From the NCBI GenBank assembly GCA_002163975.1, contig CP019636.1, positions 2,703,001-2,767,000 of the forward strand: a stretch of 64,000 bases of DNA. Reading direction: 5' to 3'. Both the position numbers and the translations under genes were made by a program. This document shows positions 54,983 through 63,077 of the stretch, piece after piece. The notes below the pieces were generated by a model. The model worked only from the letters and a program-made list of their open reading frames with translations, did no database searches and was not told where the DNA came from. Source of the stretch: Nostocales cyanobacterium HT-58-2 (GTDB lineage Bacteria > Cyanobacteriota > Cyanobacteriia > Cyanobacteriales > Nostocaceae). Position 1 is the first letter of the stretch. Every line of letters starts with the position of its first letter.

Positions 54983-55558
54983 TTATGTGAGGTATTTTAT
55001 GAGTTGTTGTTCTGTCACTTGCAACAAACCAACTGCAATTTGAATTAAGGGCCAACCTAATAAACATATTATTGCTGCCCGATTCGTGCTAATGTCTAAC
55101 CCCTCACGAACTGCTACAATCACCGCTAGCAAACTCCATACTGCTAATATCAACTCAATTGGTCGTCCTAGTACAGGAATCACGGTTAAGAAATTTAGTA
55201 CTTGCGGTGCATATGCAAAGCCAATTGGACTTAGCAAGTCACCGTAAGTTGGATCTATTGGCTTAAGCCACTGTCCAATCTTCCAAATTGTAAAAGTCCA
55301 GAAATAATACCCTATCACTATCGAGAATGCATCAATCAAAAGCCCTAAGAATAGTACAGGCAAGGTGGCACGATTGATTAACAAAATAACGCCACTTCCT
55401 AAAGCATGAGAAAGGGCAGCCATAATCACAATAGTTAGGGCTAATTGATGAGTTTTTGGTGTATTGCGAGCATTTTCATAGAAGTTGGCATTGAGAACTA
55501 GGGCGTATATAAGTGTCTTCCAGAAGTTCTGCTTTAACTTTTTGTCATTCACACTCAT
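54983..55558 (-). CDS. Yip1-type multi-spanning membrane protein
   Basis: 191 residues with about five hydrophobic segments (near 40-65, 68-92, 120-135, 138-155 and 165-185). The sequence GDLLSPIGFAYAPQVLNFL between helices and the overall pattern match the bacterial Yip1 family of unknown function. No catalytic motif. Stands alone; divergent from the next hydrolase-like gene. Confidence 0.7.
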   Translation of the reverse strand: MSVNDKKLKQNFWKTLIYALVLNANFYENARNTPKTHQLALTIVIMAALSHALGSGVILLINRATLPVLFLGLLIDAFSIVIGYYFWTFTIWKIGQWLKPIDPTYGDLLSPIGFAYAPQVLNFLTVIPVLGRPIELILAVWSLLAVIVAVREGLDISTNRAAIICLLGWPLIQIAVGLLQVTEQQLIKYLT

Positions 55559-55682
55559 TTTCTATAGCCTAGGATGGATGAAAAAACTCAATCAAATCGG
55601 GTTTGATTCAACACAGCACAAAAAACTAACAAGTCCTTATTAAAGAATACTTTGTTGTGGAAAATCTATAAAATATTCGATA

Positions 55683-56672
55683 ATGCTTCAGTTTATTGTG
55701 CGGATCTTGATATGGCTGCGAGGTGAAACCTTAAAGCTGCTATTTTTGGCAGGAGTCATACTTCTTATTTGGGGGACTGTTGCCCCTGTTGGAACTTTGA
55801 TATGGTGGCTGCATCAAGGTGCAGAAACTTTGGGTTTAGATATGAATCAGACCAAGAAGTTACCAGAAAGTCATTTCTCTCATAGAACAGCCGACTCTGC
55901 CAACATTGACTGCTACATTATCTTCTTACCTGGAGTGGGAGATTTTTCTGCTGACCAGTTGACTGCTGGTGAAGAATTTTTTTTGAGTCGGTTGGTGCAA
56001 CTTCATCCCAATTGTGTAGCAGTTTCAGATGTCTTTCCCTATTCTGCGGCTAACGAAAGTTTGGGTGGTCAACGTTTGCTAGCTCCCTTGTGGCGTGCTG
56101 CCAAAAGAGCAAATGCAGATGTCTTAATTAAAATCCGCAATCTCTGGCGGTTTGCTATTTCTGCTGACTCTCGCTATGGTCCAATATACAATCAGGGAAT
56201 TGCAACGGCAATTGTTGAGCGCATGGATGCTGCGTATCCAATACCATTGTCTCACCACCAACCCCTAAAAGTGATTCTTATTGGTACCAGTGGAGGAGCA
56301 CAAGTTGCCCTGGGTGCGGTTTCTTACTTAGATCAGTGGCTGAATGCTCAGATGATTGTCGTTTCTGTTGGTGGTAGCTTTGATGGCGAAACTGGCTTTG
56401 AGGAGGTTGATCATGTTTATCACCTCCAAGGTCGTCGAGATTGGGTTGATGACATTAGCAGCATCGTGTTTGCCTCACGCTGGCGTTGGACAGTTGGCTC
56501 CCCCTTTAACCAGGCTCGGCTGCAAGGGCGTTACACTGTTGTCAGCAGCGGTCCTCATGTTCATGATGGACCAGAAGGTTATTTTGGTAAAGCATTTGTG
56601 GGAGAGGGGAAAACTACATATGTAGAGTTAATGCTACAAGCAGTCAACCAACTCCCTATTTGGTCAAAATAG
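55683..56672 (+). CDS. Membrane-anchored protein with alpha/beta-hydrolase-like core
   Basis: 329 residues. Two hydrophobic segments at the N-terminus (about 3-35 and 38-45) suggest a membrane anchor or hairpin. The rest resembles an alpha/beta hydrolase: IIFLPGVGDFSADQ (strand and oxyanion region), VILIGTSGGAQVALGAV with Ser in a GxSxG elbow, and a late His in SSGPHVHDGPEG. Probably a lipase- or esterase-like enzyme, substrate unknown. Same strand as the next hydrolase-fold gene, 75 nt apart. Confidence 0.65.
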   Translation: MLQFIVRILIWLRGETLKLLFLAGVILLIWGTVAPVGTLIWWLHQGAETLGLDMNQTKKLPESHFSHRTADSANIDCYIIFLPGVGDFSADQLTAGEEFFLSRLVQLHPNCVAVSDVFPYSAANESLGGQRLLAPLWRAAKRANADVLIKIRNLWRFAISADSRYGPIYNQGIATAIVERMDAAYPIPLSHHQPLKVILIGTSGGAQVALGAVSYLDQWLNAQMIVVSVGGSFDGETGFEEVDHVYHLQGRRDWVDDISSIVFASRWRWTVGSPFNQARLQGRYTVVSSGPHVHDGPEGYFGKAFVGEGKTTYVELMLQAVNQLPIWSK

Positions 56673-56747
56673 ATTTAACTTTAGAGTGATGCGAGTTTCT
56701 AGCTGTTGTCTCCACGATTGGAATGATTCTGTATGTGAAATGTTCCT

Positions 56748-57653
56748 ATGTTTTTGCCTCCTGGGTTTGGTGAAAAATACGTGATGACTTCGCTAGGAAG
56801 AATGGTGTACTACACTGCTGTTGGAAAACCATGGTACAGCACAGATATTGAGCAACCAAAGGACAGGACATTAGTTTTCTTACATGCGTTTGGTGGCGGC
56901 TCATCTGCTTACGAATGGTCTAAGGTTTATCCAGCTTTTGCCGCAGACTATCGAATCATCGCACCGGATTTGATTGGGTGGGGACGCTCTGACCATCCAG
57001 CCCGAAACTATCAAATTGATGACTACATAAGGACTATCATTGAGTTTGTTGAGAAGACTTGTGATGTTCCTACGACTGTGATTGCGTCGGGTTTAACAGC
57101 AGCTTTCACCATTCGTGCTGCAATTGCTCGCCCAGATTTGTTCAAGTCTTTGATTTTGATAACACCAGCAGGTCTTGCTGAATTTGGACAAGACTACCGC
57201 CGTAGCGTCTCTGCTCAGGCTGTTAAGATCCCAGTTTTGGATCGTTTGTTCTACACGGCTGGAGTTTCTAACAGTTTTGGTATTCGCAGCTTCTTGGAAC
57301 AGCGTCAATTTGCGCGTGCAGAACGAGTTTATCCTGAGATTGTTGAGGCATACTTGCAATCTGCCCAACAGTTCAATGCAGAGTACGCTGCTCTGGCGTT
57401 TGTACGTGGGGATTTATCCTTTGATTTATCGGAGTATATCACTCAACTGACCGTTCCCACAGCCACCATTTGGGGGCAAAAGTCAGAATTCACTGGACCA
57501 GAAGTTGGTCGCCGTCTTGCCGAAATGAACCCTCAAGCAATTCGTAGCTTTTATCATCTGGATGATGTGGGCTTTACTCCTCAATTGGAACTGCCCGGTG
57601 TAACTATTGGGCTCATTAGGAAATTTTTGCCTTTACTTGAGGAGTCTGCCTAA
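56748..57653 (+). CDS. Alpha/beta-hydrolase-fold protein lacking catalytic Ser and His
   Basis: 301 residues with clear fold signature: VFLHAFGGGSSAYEWSKVYP, APDLIGWGRSDHP, and TVIASGLTAAFTIRAAIARP at the nucleophile elbow. There the GxSxG motif is replaced by ASGLT, with Gly115 at the nucleophile position. Near the end the usual GHxxxxExP is GFTPQLELP, with Phe for the catalytic His. So it keeps the fold but probably not hydrolase activity; a binding, scaffolding or cofactor-independent role is possible. Start ATG 56748. Confidence 0.75.
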   Translation: MFLPPGFGEKYVMTSLGRMVYYTAVGKPWYSTDIEQPKDRTLVFLHAFGGGSSAYEWSKVYPAFAADYRIIAPDLIGWGRSDHPARNYQIDDYIRTIIEFVEKTCDVPTTVIASGLTAAFTIRAAIARPDLFKSLILITPAGLAEFGQDYRRSVSAQAVKIPVLDRLFYTAGVSNSFGIRSFLEQRQFARAERVYPEIVEAYLQSAQQFNAEYAALAFVRGDLSFDLSEYITQLTVPTATIWGQKSEFTGPEVGRRLAEMNPQAIRSFYHLDDVGFTPQLELPGVTIGLIRKFLPLLEESA

Positions 57654-57702
57654 AAAGTTTTGCTTTTTTACAGCAGTTTTCTGTAGTGTCGGCATTTCCT
57701 AC

Positions 57703-57854
57703 TAAGTAAGTGGACAAATTAAACGAAGTGGCGCGACTGGACTAATGTGATGCAATAGAAAAAGTTTGTAGTAGCGCTTTAGCGAAGAACTTGACTATAA
57801 ATGCACAAATTTAGCTGTGTCGCGCCACTACAAAAAATTCTGTTCACCTACTTA
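57703..57854. mobile_element. Miniature inverted-repeat element (MITE-like)
   Basis: About 150 bp with imperfect terminal inverted repeats of roughly 38 bp: the left end begins TAAGTAAGTGGACA and continues to GTGGCGCGACTGG; the complement of the right end begins TAAGTAGGTGAACA and continues to GTGGCGCGACACAG. No coding capacity. Sits between two convergent hydrolase-fold genes. Confidence 0.65.
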
Positions 57855-57908
57855 TCACTTACTTCAAATTCTAGCTGACAAATGGTGCGAGCTTCCTGGA
57901 GGGAAAGC

Positions 57909-58799
57909 TTACGCTAACGCCCCAACAAATTCAGTTGTTGATTCGTATGGTAAAACATTTCGACCAGGAATTTTAATGCCACGACCTTGAGGTAAAACGT
58001 TGAGATAATCAGCCAAGCGTTCATCTGGTGATTCTTTTTTACCTTCTTGGCTAATACTTGATGCTGTTTCCCCCACAATGACCAATGTTGGTTGCTTAAT
58101 GGAGGCAATAGCTTGAGTATAATCTTTGCGCCAAAAACCAGCCAAGAAAGAAAATACTGCATGGCGACTGGCAGGATTTGCTGCACCTTTTTGCAAGGTA
58201 TTTATCCATTCAGCATCAACAGCATCGGCTGAATCAAACAGCTGACGAGTTGAGAAATCACGCAAAAACTTTTCACCTCGGGCATAGCGATAAAAAGCAT
58301 TACCTAAAGGAGAATCTAATAAATTCCAAATAAGTTTATCTTGCCATTCTGGTGTTTTTTTCGTAATGACTGCCCACGCTGGAGGACCAGACAGTGCAAG
58401 TTCAGCTATGAAATTTGGTTCTTTTTGAACTAATTCAACTGCAACCGGAAATAAAGCACCCTGTGCGACTAAAATGACAGGTTTTTGCACCACGGTTTTT
58501 ATAAAGTGTTGCAACTGTTCTGCCCAATCATTGGGAGTGTAAGCCACATGGGGCATATCGCTTTCACCGCATCCTAATAAATCAGGGTTGTAAATAGGAT
58601 TGCGATGTCCTTGTTGATACCATTCGCGGCAAAACCGTTGCCAAAATTGACGTGACAGTCCAACACCGATGGGATGAATTAACAGTAGGGGTATACTCTC
58701 AGGAGGTGAATTGGTTGGGTTATGAACTTCGTAGGCACAGCGATAGTTCTTCCAAGTGTAAAACTGGGTGGGAGATACTGTTTTATCTTGAGTAATCAT
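57909..58799 (-). CDS. Alpha/beta-hydrolase-fold protein lacking catalytic Ser and His
   Basis: About 296 residues from ATG 58799 (a GTG 7 codons earlier is possible; numbering below counts from it). Fold markers: LLLIHPIGVGLSRQFWQRF, YNPDLLGCGESDMP. The nucleophile elbow reads VAQGALF, with Gly121 where Ser is expected, and the C-terminal PGRNVLPYES has Asn where the catalytic His would be. A second non-classical member, convergent with the one at 56748 across a MITE. Both resemble proteins commonly annotated simply as hydrolases in cyanobacteria. Confidence 0.72.
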   Translation of the reverse strand: MITQDKTVSPTQFYTWKNYRCAYEVHNPTNSPPESIPLLLIHPIGVGLSRQFWQRFCREWYQQGHRNPIYNPDLLGCGESDMPHVAYTPNDWAEQLQHFIKTVVQKPVILVAQGALFPVAVELVQKEPNFIAELALSGPPAWAVITKKTPEWQDKLIWNLLDSPLGNAFYRYARGEKFLRDFSTRQLFDSADAVDAEWINTLQKGAANPASRHAVFSFLAGFWRKDYTQAIASIKQPTLVIVGETASSISQEGKKESPDERLADYLNVLPQGRGIKIPGRNVLPYESTTEFVGALA

Positions 58800-58863
58800 G
58801 GTTTCAGAGTAAGCAACCACAGAGATGCTGAGAGCACAGAGGAAGAGGATACAAGAAATTCTT

Positions 58864-59688
58864 TTAAAATATCATCTGTGGATGAATTAACTTATATCCT
58901 GCGTCTTTTATCTTTTTATTAGACACCTTGGCATTATATGGGCGTTTACTCTCTTGGGAGGAATCCCATGTTACTTTCGGCAGATTGTGTGTTTCAAACA
59001 CACGCTCAAGTAATTCTCCAGTTGTGAGATGGGCATCATCAACTAAGTTATATATGCCTTGTAGCTGATGTTTACGGGCAAATTCGATAGCCGCAATAAT
59101 GTCATCAAGGTGAATCCAATTTGTTGTATCATTACCATCGCCAGGTCGAGTTGTCCCCGCAGCTCGACCAAATATTTTTACCAGTTCTCGACCTGGACCA
59201 TAAATTCCTCCCAATCGCAAAATACAAACATGGAGGTTTTCACTGGATGCGGATAGTAAAACCTGCTCAGTCTCGCTCAGAATTTGCCCATTTTGGTTAG
59301 CAGGTGCAGCCGATGATTCTTCATTCACCCACTCTCCGTTCCTGTCACCATAAACAGCATAGCTCCCGGTGTATATCAGTTGCCGCACATTGGGAGTCTG
59401 TTTTAAGATAGAGGCTAAAGTTTGAGCAGTGTGTAAATAAGTTTCTGCGTAAGCATCCGCACTTCTTGCACCAACACTCAAAACCACAACATCTTGATTT
59501 TTTAAGACTGATTTTAGACCTTCTGGGTCATTTCCTTTGACGACTTCGACTCGTTGGGCTACTGTTTGTAATTCGGGGACACGTTCAGGAGTGGTTGTGG
59601 TGGCGGTTACCACAAAAGTCATTTTTTGTTGCCAATATCGAGCAACTTCACAACCAACATACCCGCAACCGATAATCGCAACGTTCAT
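58864..59688 (-). CDS. NAD-dependent epimerase/dehydratase-like protein (YeeZ type)
   Basis: 274 residues, atypical short-chain dehydrogenase. Nucleotide-binding start VAIIGCGYVGCEVARYWQQ, the YTGSYAVYGDRNG segment with the SDR Tyr region, ILRLGGIYGPGREL and NWIHLDDIIAAIEFA. Works on nucleotide-sugar-like substrates in related families; substrate unknown. Ends 65 nt from the hydrolase-fold gene on the same strand. Confidence 0.8.
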   Translation of the reverse strand: MNVAIIGCGYVGCEVARYWQQKMTFVVTATTTTPERVPELQTVAQRVEVVKGNDPEGLKSVLKNQDVVVLSVGARSADAYAETYLHTAQTLASILKQTPNVRQLIYTGSYAVYGDRNGEWVNEESSAAPANQNGQILSETEQVLLSASSENLHVCILRLGGIYGPGRELVKIFGRAAGTTRPGDGNDTTNWIHLDDIIAAIEFARKHQLQGIYNLVDDAHLTTGELLERVFETHNLPKVTWDSSQESKRPYNAKVSNKKIKDAGYKLIHPQMIF

Positions 59689-59696
59689 TGTCTTAC

Positions 59697-60344
59697 TTAT
59701 TCGTAAATTTTGCCATCAGGCATGATTGCCCCAGCCAAGTTAGCTCCAATAAGTTTAACAAGAAGTCTGTCACCAGATTTCATACGTGCTCCCATTAAGT
59801 TTGCGCCTCGTAAATCTGCGCCACTCAAATCAGCTCCTACTAAGTTAGCACCTCGTAAATTAACTTCCCTGAGATCGGCTAAAAGTAGATTAGCTCTAAA
59901 TAAATTTGCCTCGGACAAATTTGCACCTCTAAGATTCACTTTGTGCATAAAAGCATCACTGAGATTCGCACCACTTAAGTTCGCATAACTCAGGTTTCTG
60001 CCAGATAAATCTTTGCCTTGTAAGTTTGCTCGACTAAAATCTTTTCCACTCAAGTCTGGGTTTGGCTTTGGTGGTTGATAGGTTTTTTGGGTTGGGTGTT
60101 TATGTACAGACGAGACTGGATTGTGTAACTTTTGATACCTCATTTTTAATAAGCGCAATTGTTCACGAGCCTCATTAATTTCCTGTAGCTTTTTTTGCGC
60201 TTTTTCTTGTAAGCGGGTGTTGTCTTTTGGAAGGCGATCGGGATGCCATACAAAAGCCAAATCTTTATAAGCTTGGTTCACTTCCTCAAATGTTGCACCA
60301 GGCTCCAATTCTAACACTCTATAGTACTGCTCCAACTCACTCAT
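59697..60344 (-). CDS. J-domain and pentapeptide-repeat fusion protein
   Basis: 215 residues from ATG 60344. N-terminal J domain (5-70) with HPD in FVWHPDRLPKD, a basic Pro/His-rich linker (85-100), then about 19 pentapeptide repeats (A(N/D)LxG pattern, for example ANLSGANLSD, ADLSGADLRGANL) forming a right-handed quadrilateral helix. The J domain should recruit an Hsp70; the repeats probably serve as a binding rod. The fusion is seen in cyanobacteria. It ends 8 nt before the epimerase gene starts, so the two form an operon. Confidence 0.85.
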   Translation of the reverse strand: MSELEQYYRVLELEPGATFEEVNQAYKDLAFVWHPDRLPKDNTRLQEKAQKKLQEINEAREQLRLLKMRYQKLHNPVSSVHKHPTQKTYQPPKPNPDLSGKDFSRANLQGKDLSGRNLSYANLSGANLSDAFMHKVNLRGANLSEANLFRANLLLADLREVNLRGANLVGADLSGADLRGANLMGARMKSGDRLLVKLIGANLAGAIMPDGKIYE

Positions 60345-60882
60345 AAGACGTTTCGGTGGCAATTATTTTAATTATGAGTGATCAGCCATTTGGCGGCTGA
60401 ATTATTTGTCAATCTTTTTTGCTGTTAGGCTATTTTAGCTTAAAATCGAAATTTTCGAGATTTCTCAGTTTTATTTGCCAGGCTTGAGATAACACGAGAG
60501 TGTAGTCACTTTTTATTTTCTTTCGGCATCCTTGTATGCTAGCAGACGCAGTCTTTCAAGGGAAGATAGCAAGCATTTTACAGCCAAATATTATGTCTAT
60601 AGTGCATAATTTTTTATTTAAATTCCTTCTTTTAACTCTTCAAAATGAGACTTTACTTAATATTGCGTAACTTAATTTTTTCTTTTGTAAATTTTGTTAA
60701 GTGGTCGCAGTTTCTCCAAAATTAGGTCTAAGTATTTATAGCAAGACAACCATATAAAATAAGCCAACTCTCATGTGAAATTTTATAGGTTTTGTAATTG
60801 GATTGATATTTAAGTAAACAGTCCAGTTTTTATTGTTTACAAATTTTATTTAACTAGAATGAAAAGAAGTATTTTTTAATGC
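60345..60882. other. AT-rich intergenic stretch
   Basis: About 540 nt, strongly AT-rich, no gene or clear signal seen beyond what would be promoter space for the J-domain gene. Confidence 0.5.
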
Positions 60883-61368
60883 TTAGTGACCAAGTAAACG
60901 CTGTTGTAAGGCTCGCCAATATGCTCTTACTGGAATTTGATAAACCTCTATAAAAAGCCAAAGAATAATTGCTAAATGTGACAAAAAAGTTAATATAGTC
61001 CAAATATATGGCACCCAAGACAAAGGCGTTTCTGGATGAGGTGGAAAATTGTAAGCTACTATCCCAATTAAGCTAGTTGGTAAGAGTACAAAAGCAACTG
61101 CTGCTATTACATAGCCCCATCCGAATTCTACACCTTCTATTTGTGCTTCTGTCCAATGAAAGCCATTCCAATGCCAAATGAGGGGCGGTTGTCTGGATGG
61201 CATCTTAATTTGCTGTTGCTCTATATTAATAGTAAAAATTTGTTGACAAAAGTCACAAGACATAGCTTCCATTAATGGCATATGACGTATCTTACCCACA
61301 CGACAAACTGGGCAAGGGTAAACTCCTTGATAGTTGAAAGATGTGGTTAATATTTTGGAAATTGGCAT
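60883..61368 (-). CDS. Small membrane protein with N-terminal zinc ribbon
   Basis: 161 residues. CPVCRVGKI and CDFCQQIF form a likely zinc ribbon (about 18-45); residues 65-75 (PPLIWHWNGFHWTEAQ) are Trp-rich; two transmembrane segments at about 85-110 and 120-145. Family not named; the layout resembles cyanobacterial proteins of unknown function. Divergent from the aroF leader region. Confidence 0.65.
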   Translation of the reverse strand: MPISKILTTSFNYQGVYPCPVCRVGKIRHMPLMEAMSCDFCQQIFTINIEQQQIKMPSRQPPLIWHWNGFHWTEAQIEGVEFGWGYVIAAVAFVLLPTSLIGIVAYNFPPHPETPLSWVPYIWTILTFLSHLAIILWLFIEVYQIPVRAYWRALQQRLLGH

Positions 61369-61608
61369 GATACTTTATGGGTTTCAAGAATTCATTAGGT
61401 CAAAGGTGAGGTAAAAATTATGAATTTAGATGATGAAACAAGTCATTTGTACTCATGTCTTATTCATCATTCATAATTGATTATTTCTACTTATTCCATA
61501 AAATCAAATACTTTTTTAAATTATGTAAATAAATTGCAAACAAATATGTAACAAGTCTGCATTTTCACAACTATATCGAATTTAACTCTTTTTTAAATTT
61601 CCGGGGAC

Positions 61609-61638
61609 TTGACACGACTAACTTTTTTATGCTAGCTT
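61609..61638 (+). promoter_or_regulatory. Sigma-70-type promoter of the aroF leader
   Basis: TTGACA at 61609-61614 (perfect -35) and TAGCTT at 61633-61638 (-10), spacing 18. Transcription would start near 61645, giving a leader of about 340 nt before aroF that includes both leader peptides and both hairpins. Confidence 0.6.
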
Positions 61639-61685
61639 CTACAGCAATAAGTGTAAATTAAATTTTCTAGCAAAACGTCTCAAAA

Positions 61686-61742
61686 ATGTTCAGCAGCAGT
61701 TCCTACTTTTATTTTTGGTTTAGGGTGGTTCACCGGGGGTGA
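61686..61742 (+). CDS. Aromatic-rich leader peptide 1
   Basis: An 18-codon frame, ATG to TGA, beginning MFSSSSYFYFWF: 7 of 18 residues are Phe, Tyr or Trp, six of them consecutive (7-12). Its final codons and stop form arm 61727-61741, which pairs with 61764-61776. No clear ribosome binding site. Read as the sensing peptide of an attenuator for the aromatic amino-acid pathway gene downstream. Confidence 0.65.
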   Translation: MFSSSSYFYFWFRVVHRG

Positions 61743-61806
61743 GTCAAGTTTCCTAATGGAAAGCACCCGGTGAACCGCAGAGCGAACTCTGCGGTTTTTG
61801 TTTTTT
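61727..61806 (+). terminator. Attenuator 1: pairing arms and terminator
   Basis: Arm GGTTCACCGGGGGTG (61727-61741) can pair with CACCCGGTGAACC (61764-61776). The latter overlaps by 4 nt the terminator stem AACCGCAGAG/CTCTGCGGTT (61773-61796, loop CGAA), followed by a T-rich run to 61806. Pairing of the first arms would remove the base of the terminator stem. Confidence 0.6.
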
Positions 61807-61827
61807 AAGGAGTTAAACCTCATCGTT

Positions 61828-61890
61828 ATGACCTATTTCAGTAGCTGGTTTTATGGCTTTTACTTTTGGCCCAGAGCAAGTTCCGGGTAG
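61828..61890 (+). CDS. Aromatic-rich leader peptide 2
   Basis: A 20-codon frame, ATG to TAG. Residues 3-14 read YFSSWFYGFYFW, so 9 of 20 residues are aromatic and all three aromatic amino acids are sensed. AAGGAG lies 15 nt upstream, rather far. The last codons (AGT TCC GGG) are the antiterminator arm of the downstream attenuator, which ties translation of this peptide to transcription of aroF. Confidence 0.75.
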   Translation: MTYFSSWFYGFYFWPRASSG

Positions 61891-61949
61891 ATAGCGTCAT
61901 ATTGATGAATCGTTAAAGCCCGGAACTAATCAAGGTTCTGGGCTTTTTT
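61879..61949 (+). terminator. Attenuator 2: antiterminator and terminator before aroF
   Basis: Terminator: AGCCCGGAAC (61917-61926) with GTTCTGGGCT (61935-61944, one G-U pair), followed by TTTTT. Antiterminator: AGTTCCGGG (61879-61887, inside the leader peptide codons) is exactly complementary to CCCGGAACT (61919-61927), the 5' arm of the terminator. The two structures are mutually exclusive. A ribosome at the stop codon would cover the antiterminator arm; a ribosome stalled on aromatic codons would leave it free. Confidence 0.75.
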
Positions 61950-61988
61950 GTTGTCAACCTCTCATTTTTTGTTTTTAAGGAGAATCCA

Positions 61989-62861
61989 ATGAACAACGCC
62001 AAACTAGCTGCCAAATCTCATATTGAGCATCAGACAATTGTCAATATCTCAGACAAAGTAGCCTTCGGTGGTACCGAACTGGTGATTATCGGTGGACCTT
62101 GCACCGTTGAAAGTGCCGAACAAATGGAAACAGTTGCCCAAAAGCTCTCCGCCGCACCTGTACAAGCTTTGCGTGGCGGTGTCTACAAGCCGCGTACTTC
62201 TCCTTATGCGTTTCAGGGAATGGGAGAGGACGGACTGGAAATCTTGGCACAAGTGCGATCGCAATACAATATCCCAGTCGTCACCGAGGTGATGTCAATT
62301 TCTCAAATAGAAGTCGTAGCTGCTCATGTTGATATGCTGCAAGTAGGTAGCCGCAATATGCAAAACTTTGACCTGCTGAAGGCTTTAGGACAAGCAGGTA
62401 AGCCGATACTCCTCAAACGCGGTCTAGCAGCGACAATTGAAGAATTTGTGATGGCAGGCGAATATATCTTAAGTCATGGAAATCCTGATGTCGTGCTTTG
62501 TGAACGGGGTATTCGCAGCTTCGATAACTACACTCGTAACGTACTTGACTTAGGAGCAGTGGCGGCTCTCAAGCAAATCACTCACCTACCTGTGATTGTA
62601 GATCCTTCCCATGCAGTTGGTAAACGGGAACTTGTGGCACCTGTCACAAAGGCGGCTGTTGCTTGTGGGGCAGATGGGTTAATTATTGAGTGTCACCCAG
62701 AACCAGAAAAATCAGTTTCTGACGCGCGTCAAGCACTGTCTTTAGAAGATATGGTGAATTTGGTTGATAGTTTAAGGCTTGTAGCAGCATCTGTTGGGCG
62801 GACAATATCAGAAGAAGTGGGGGCGGGTTTCAAACCTGCCCCTATTTGTTGTGCAGCTTAA
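61989..62861 (+). CDS. aroF: 3-deoxy-7-phosphoheptulonate (DAHP) synthase, type I beta
   Basis: First enzyme of the shikimate pathway: phosphoenolpyruvate + erythrose 4-phosphate to DAHP. 290 residues, TIM barrel of the Bacillus AroA/KDO8P-like branch: IGGPCTVESAEQM, VYKPRTSPYAFQG, GSRNMQNFDLL, LLKRGLAATIEE, VLCERGIRSF, VDPSHAVGKR and IIECHPEPE are all present. No ACT or chorismate mutase domain is fused, so allosteric control in cis is not seen; control appears to be by the two upstream attenuators. ATG 61989 has AAGGAG 6 nt upstream. The last ~15 residues (GAGFKPAPICC) are encoded by a palindromic repeat and are probably an accidental extension. Confidence 0.93.
   Translation: MNNAKLAAKSHIEHQTIVNISDKVAFGGTELVIIGGPCTVESAEQMETVAQKLSAAPVQALRGGVYKPRTSPYAFQGMGEDGLEILAQVRSQYNIPVVTEVMSISQIEVVAAHVDMLQVGSRNMQNFDLLKALGQAGKPILLKRGLAATIEEFVMAGEYILSHGNPDVVLCERGIRSFDNYTRNVLDLGAVAALKQITHLPVIVDPSHAVGKRELVAPVTKAAVACGADGLIIECHPEPEKSVSDARQALSLEDMVNLVDSLRLVAASVGRTISEEVGAGFKPAPICCAA
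62820..62842. repeat. Palindromic GGGGCGGG repeat in the aroF 3' end
   Basis: GGGGCGGGTTT, one base, AAACCTGCCCC: a near-perfect palindrome of a type that is interspersed in cyanobacterial genomes. It encodes part of the C-terminal tail of DAHP synthase and could also act as an RNA hairpin at the gene end. Confidence 0.6.
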
Positions 62862-63077
62862 GTGTTCTAGGGTTTTAGCTTTTTTTCAGGATTATTGGGA
62901 GGTGTGTTAAGTCATTGGCATACCTCTTGAAAGGCGATCGCGCACAGCGATCGTCCATGTATGATACATCTAAGGAATTCACCAGAAAACTTAAATACCC
63001 CGATAATACATAGGTAGCTGAGAAAGAAAACCTGACTTGAGTAACAAGTCCTTCGAGCAGAGACAGGAGCAGCCACC

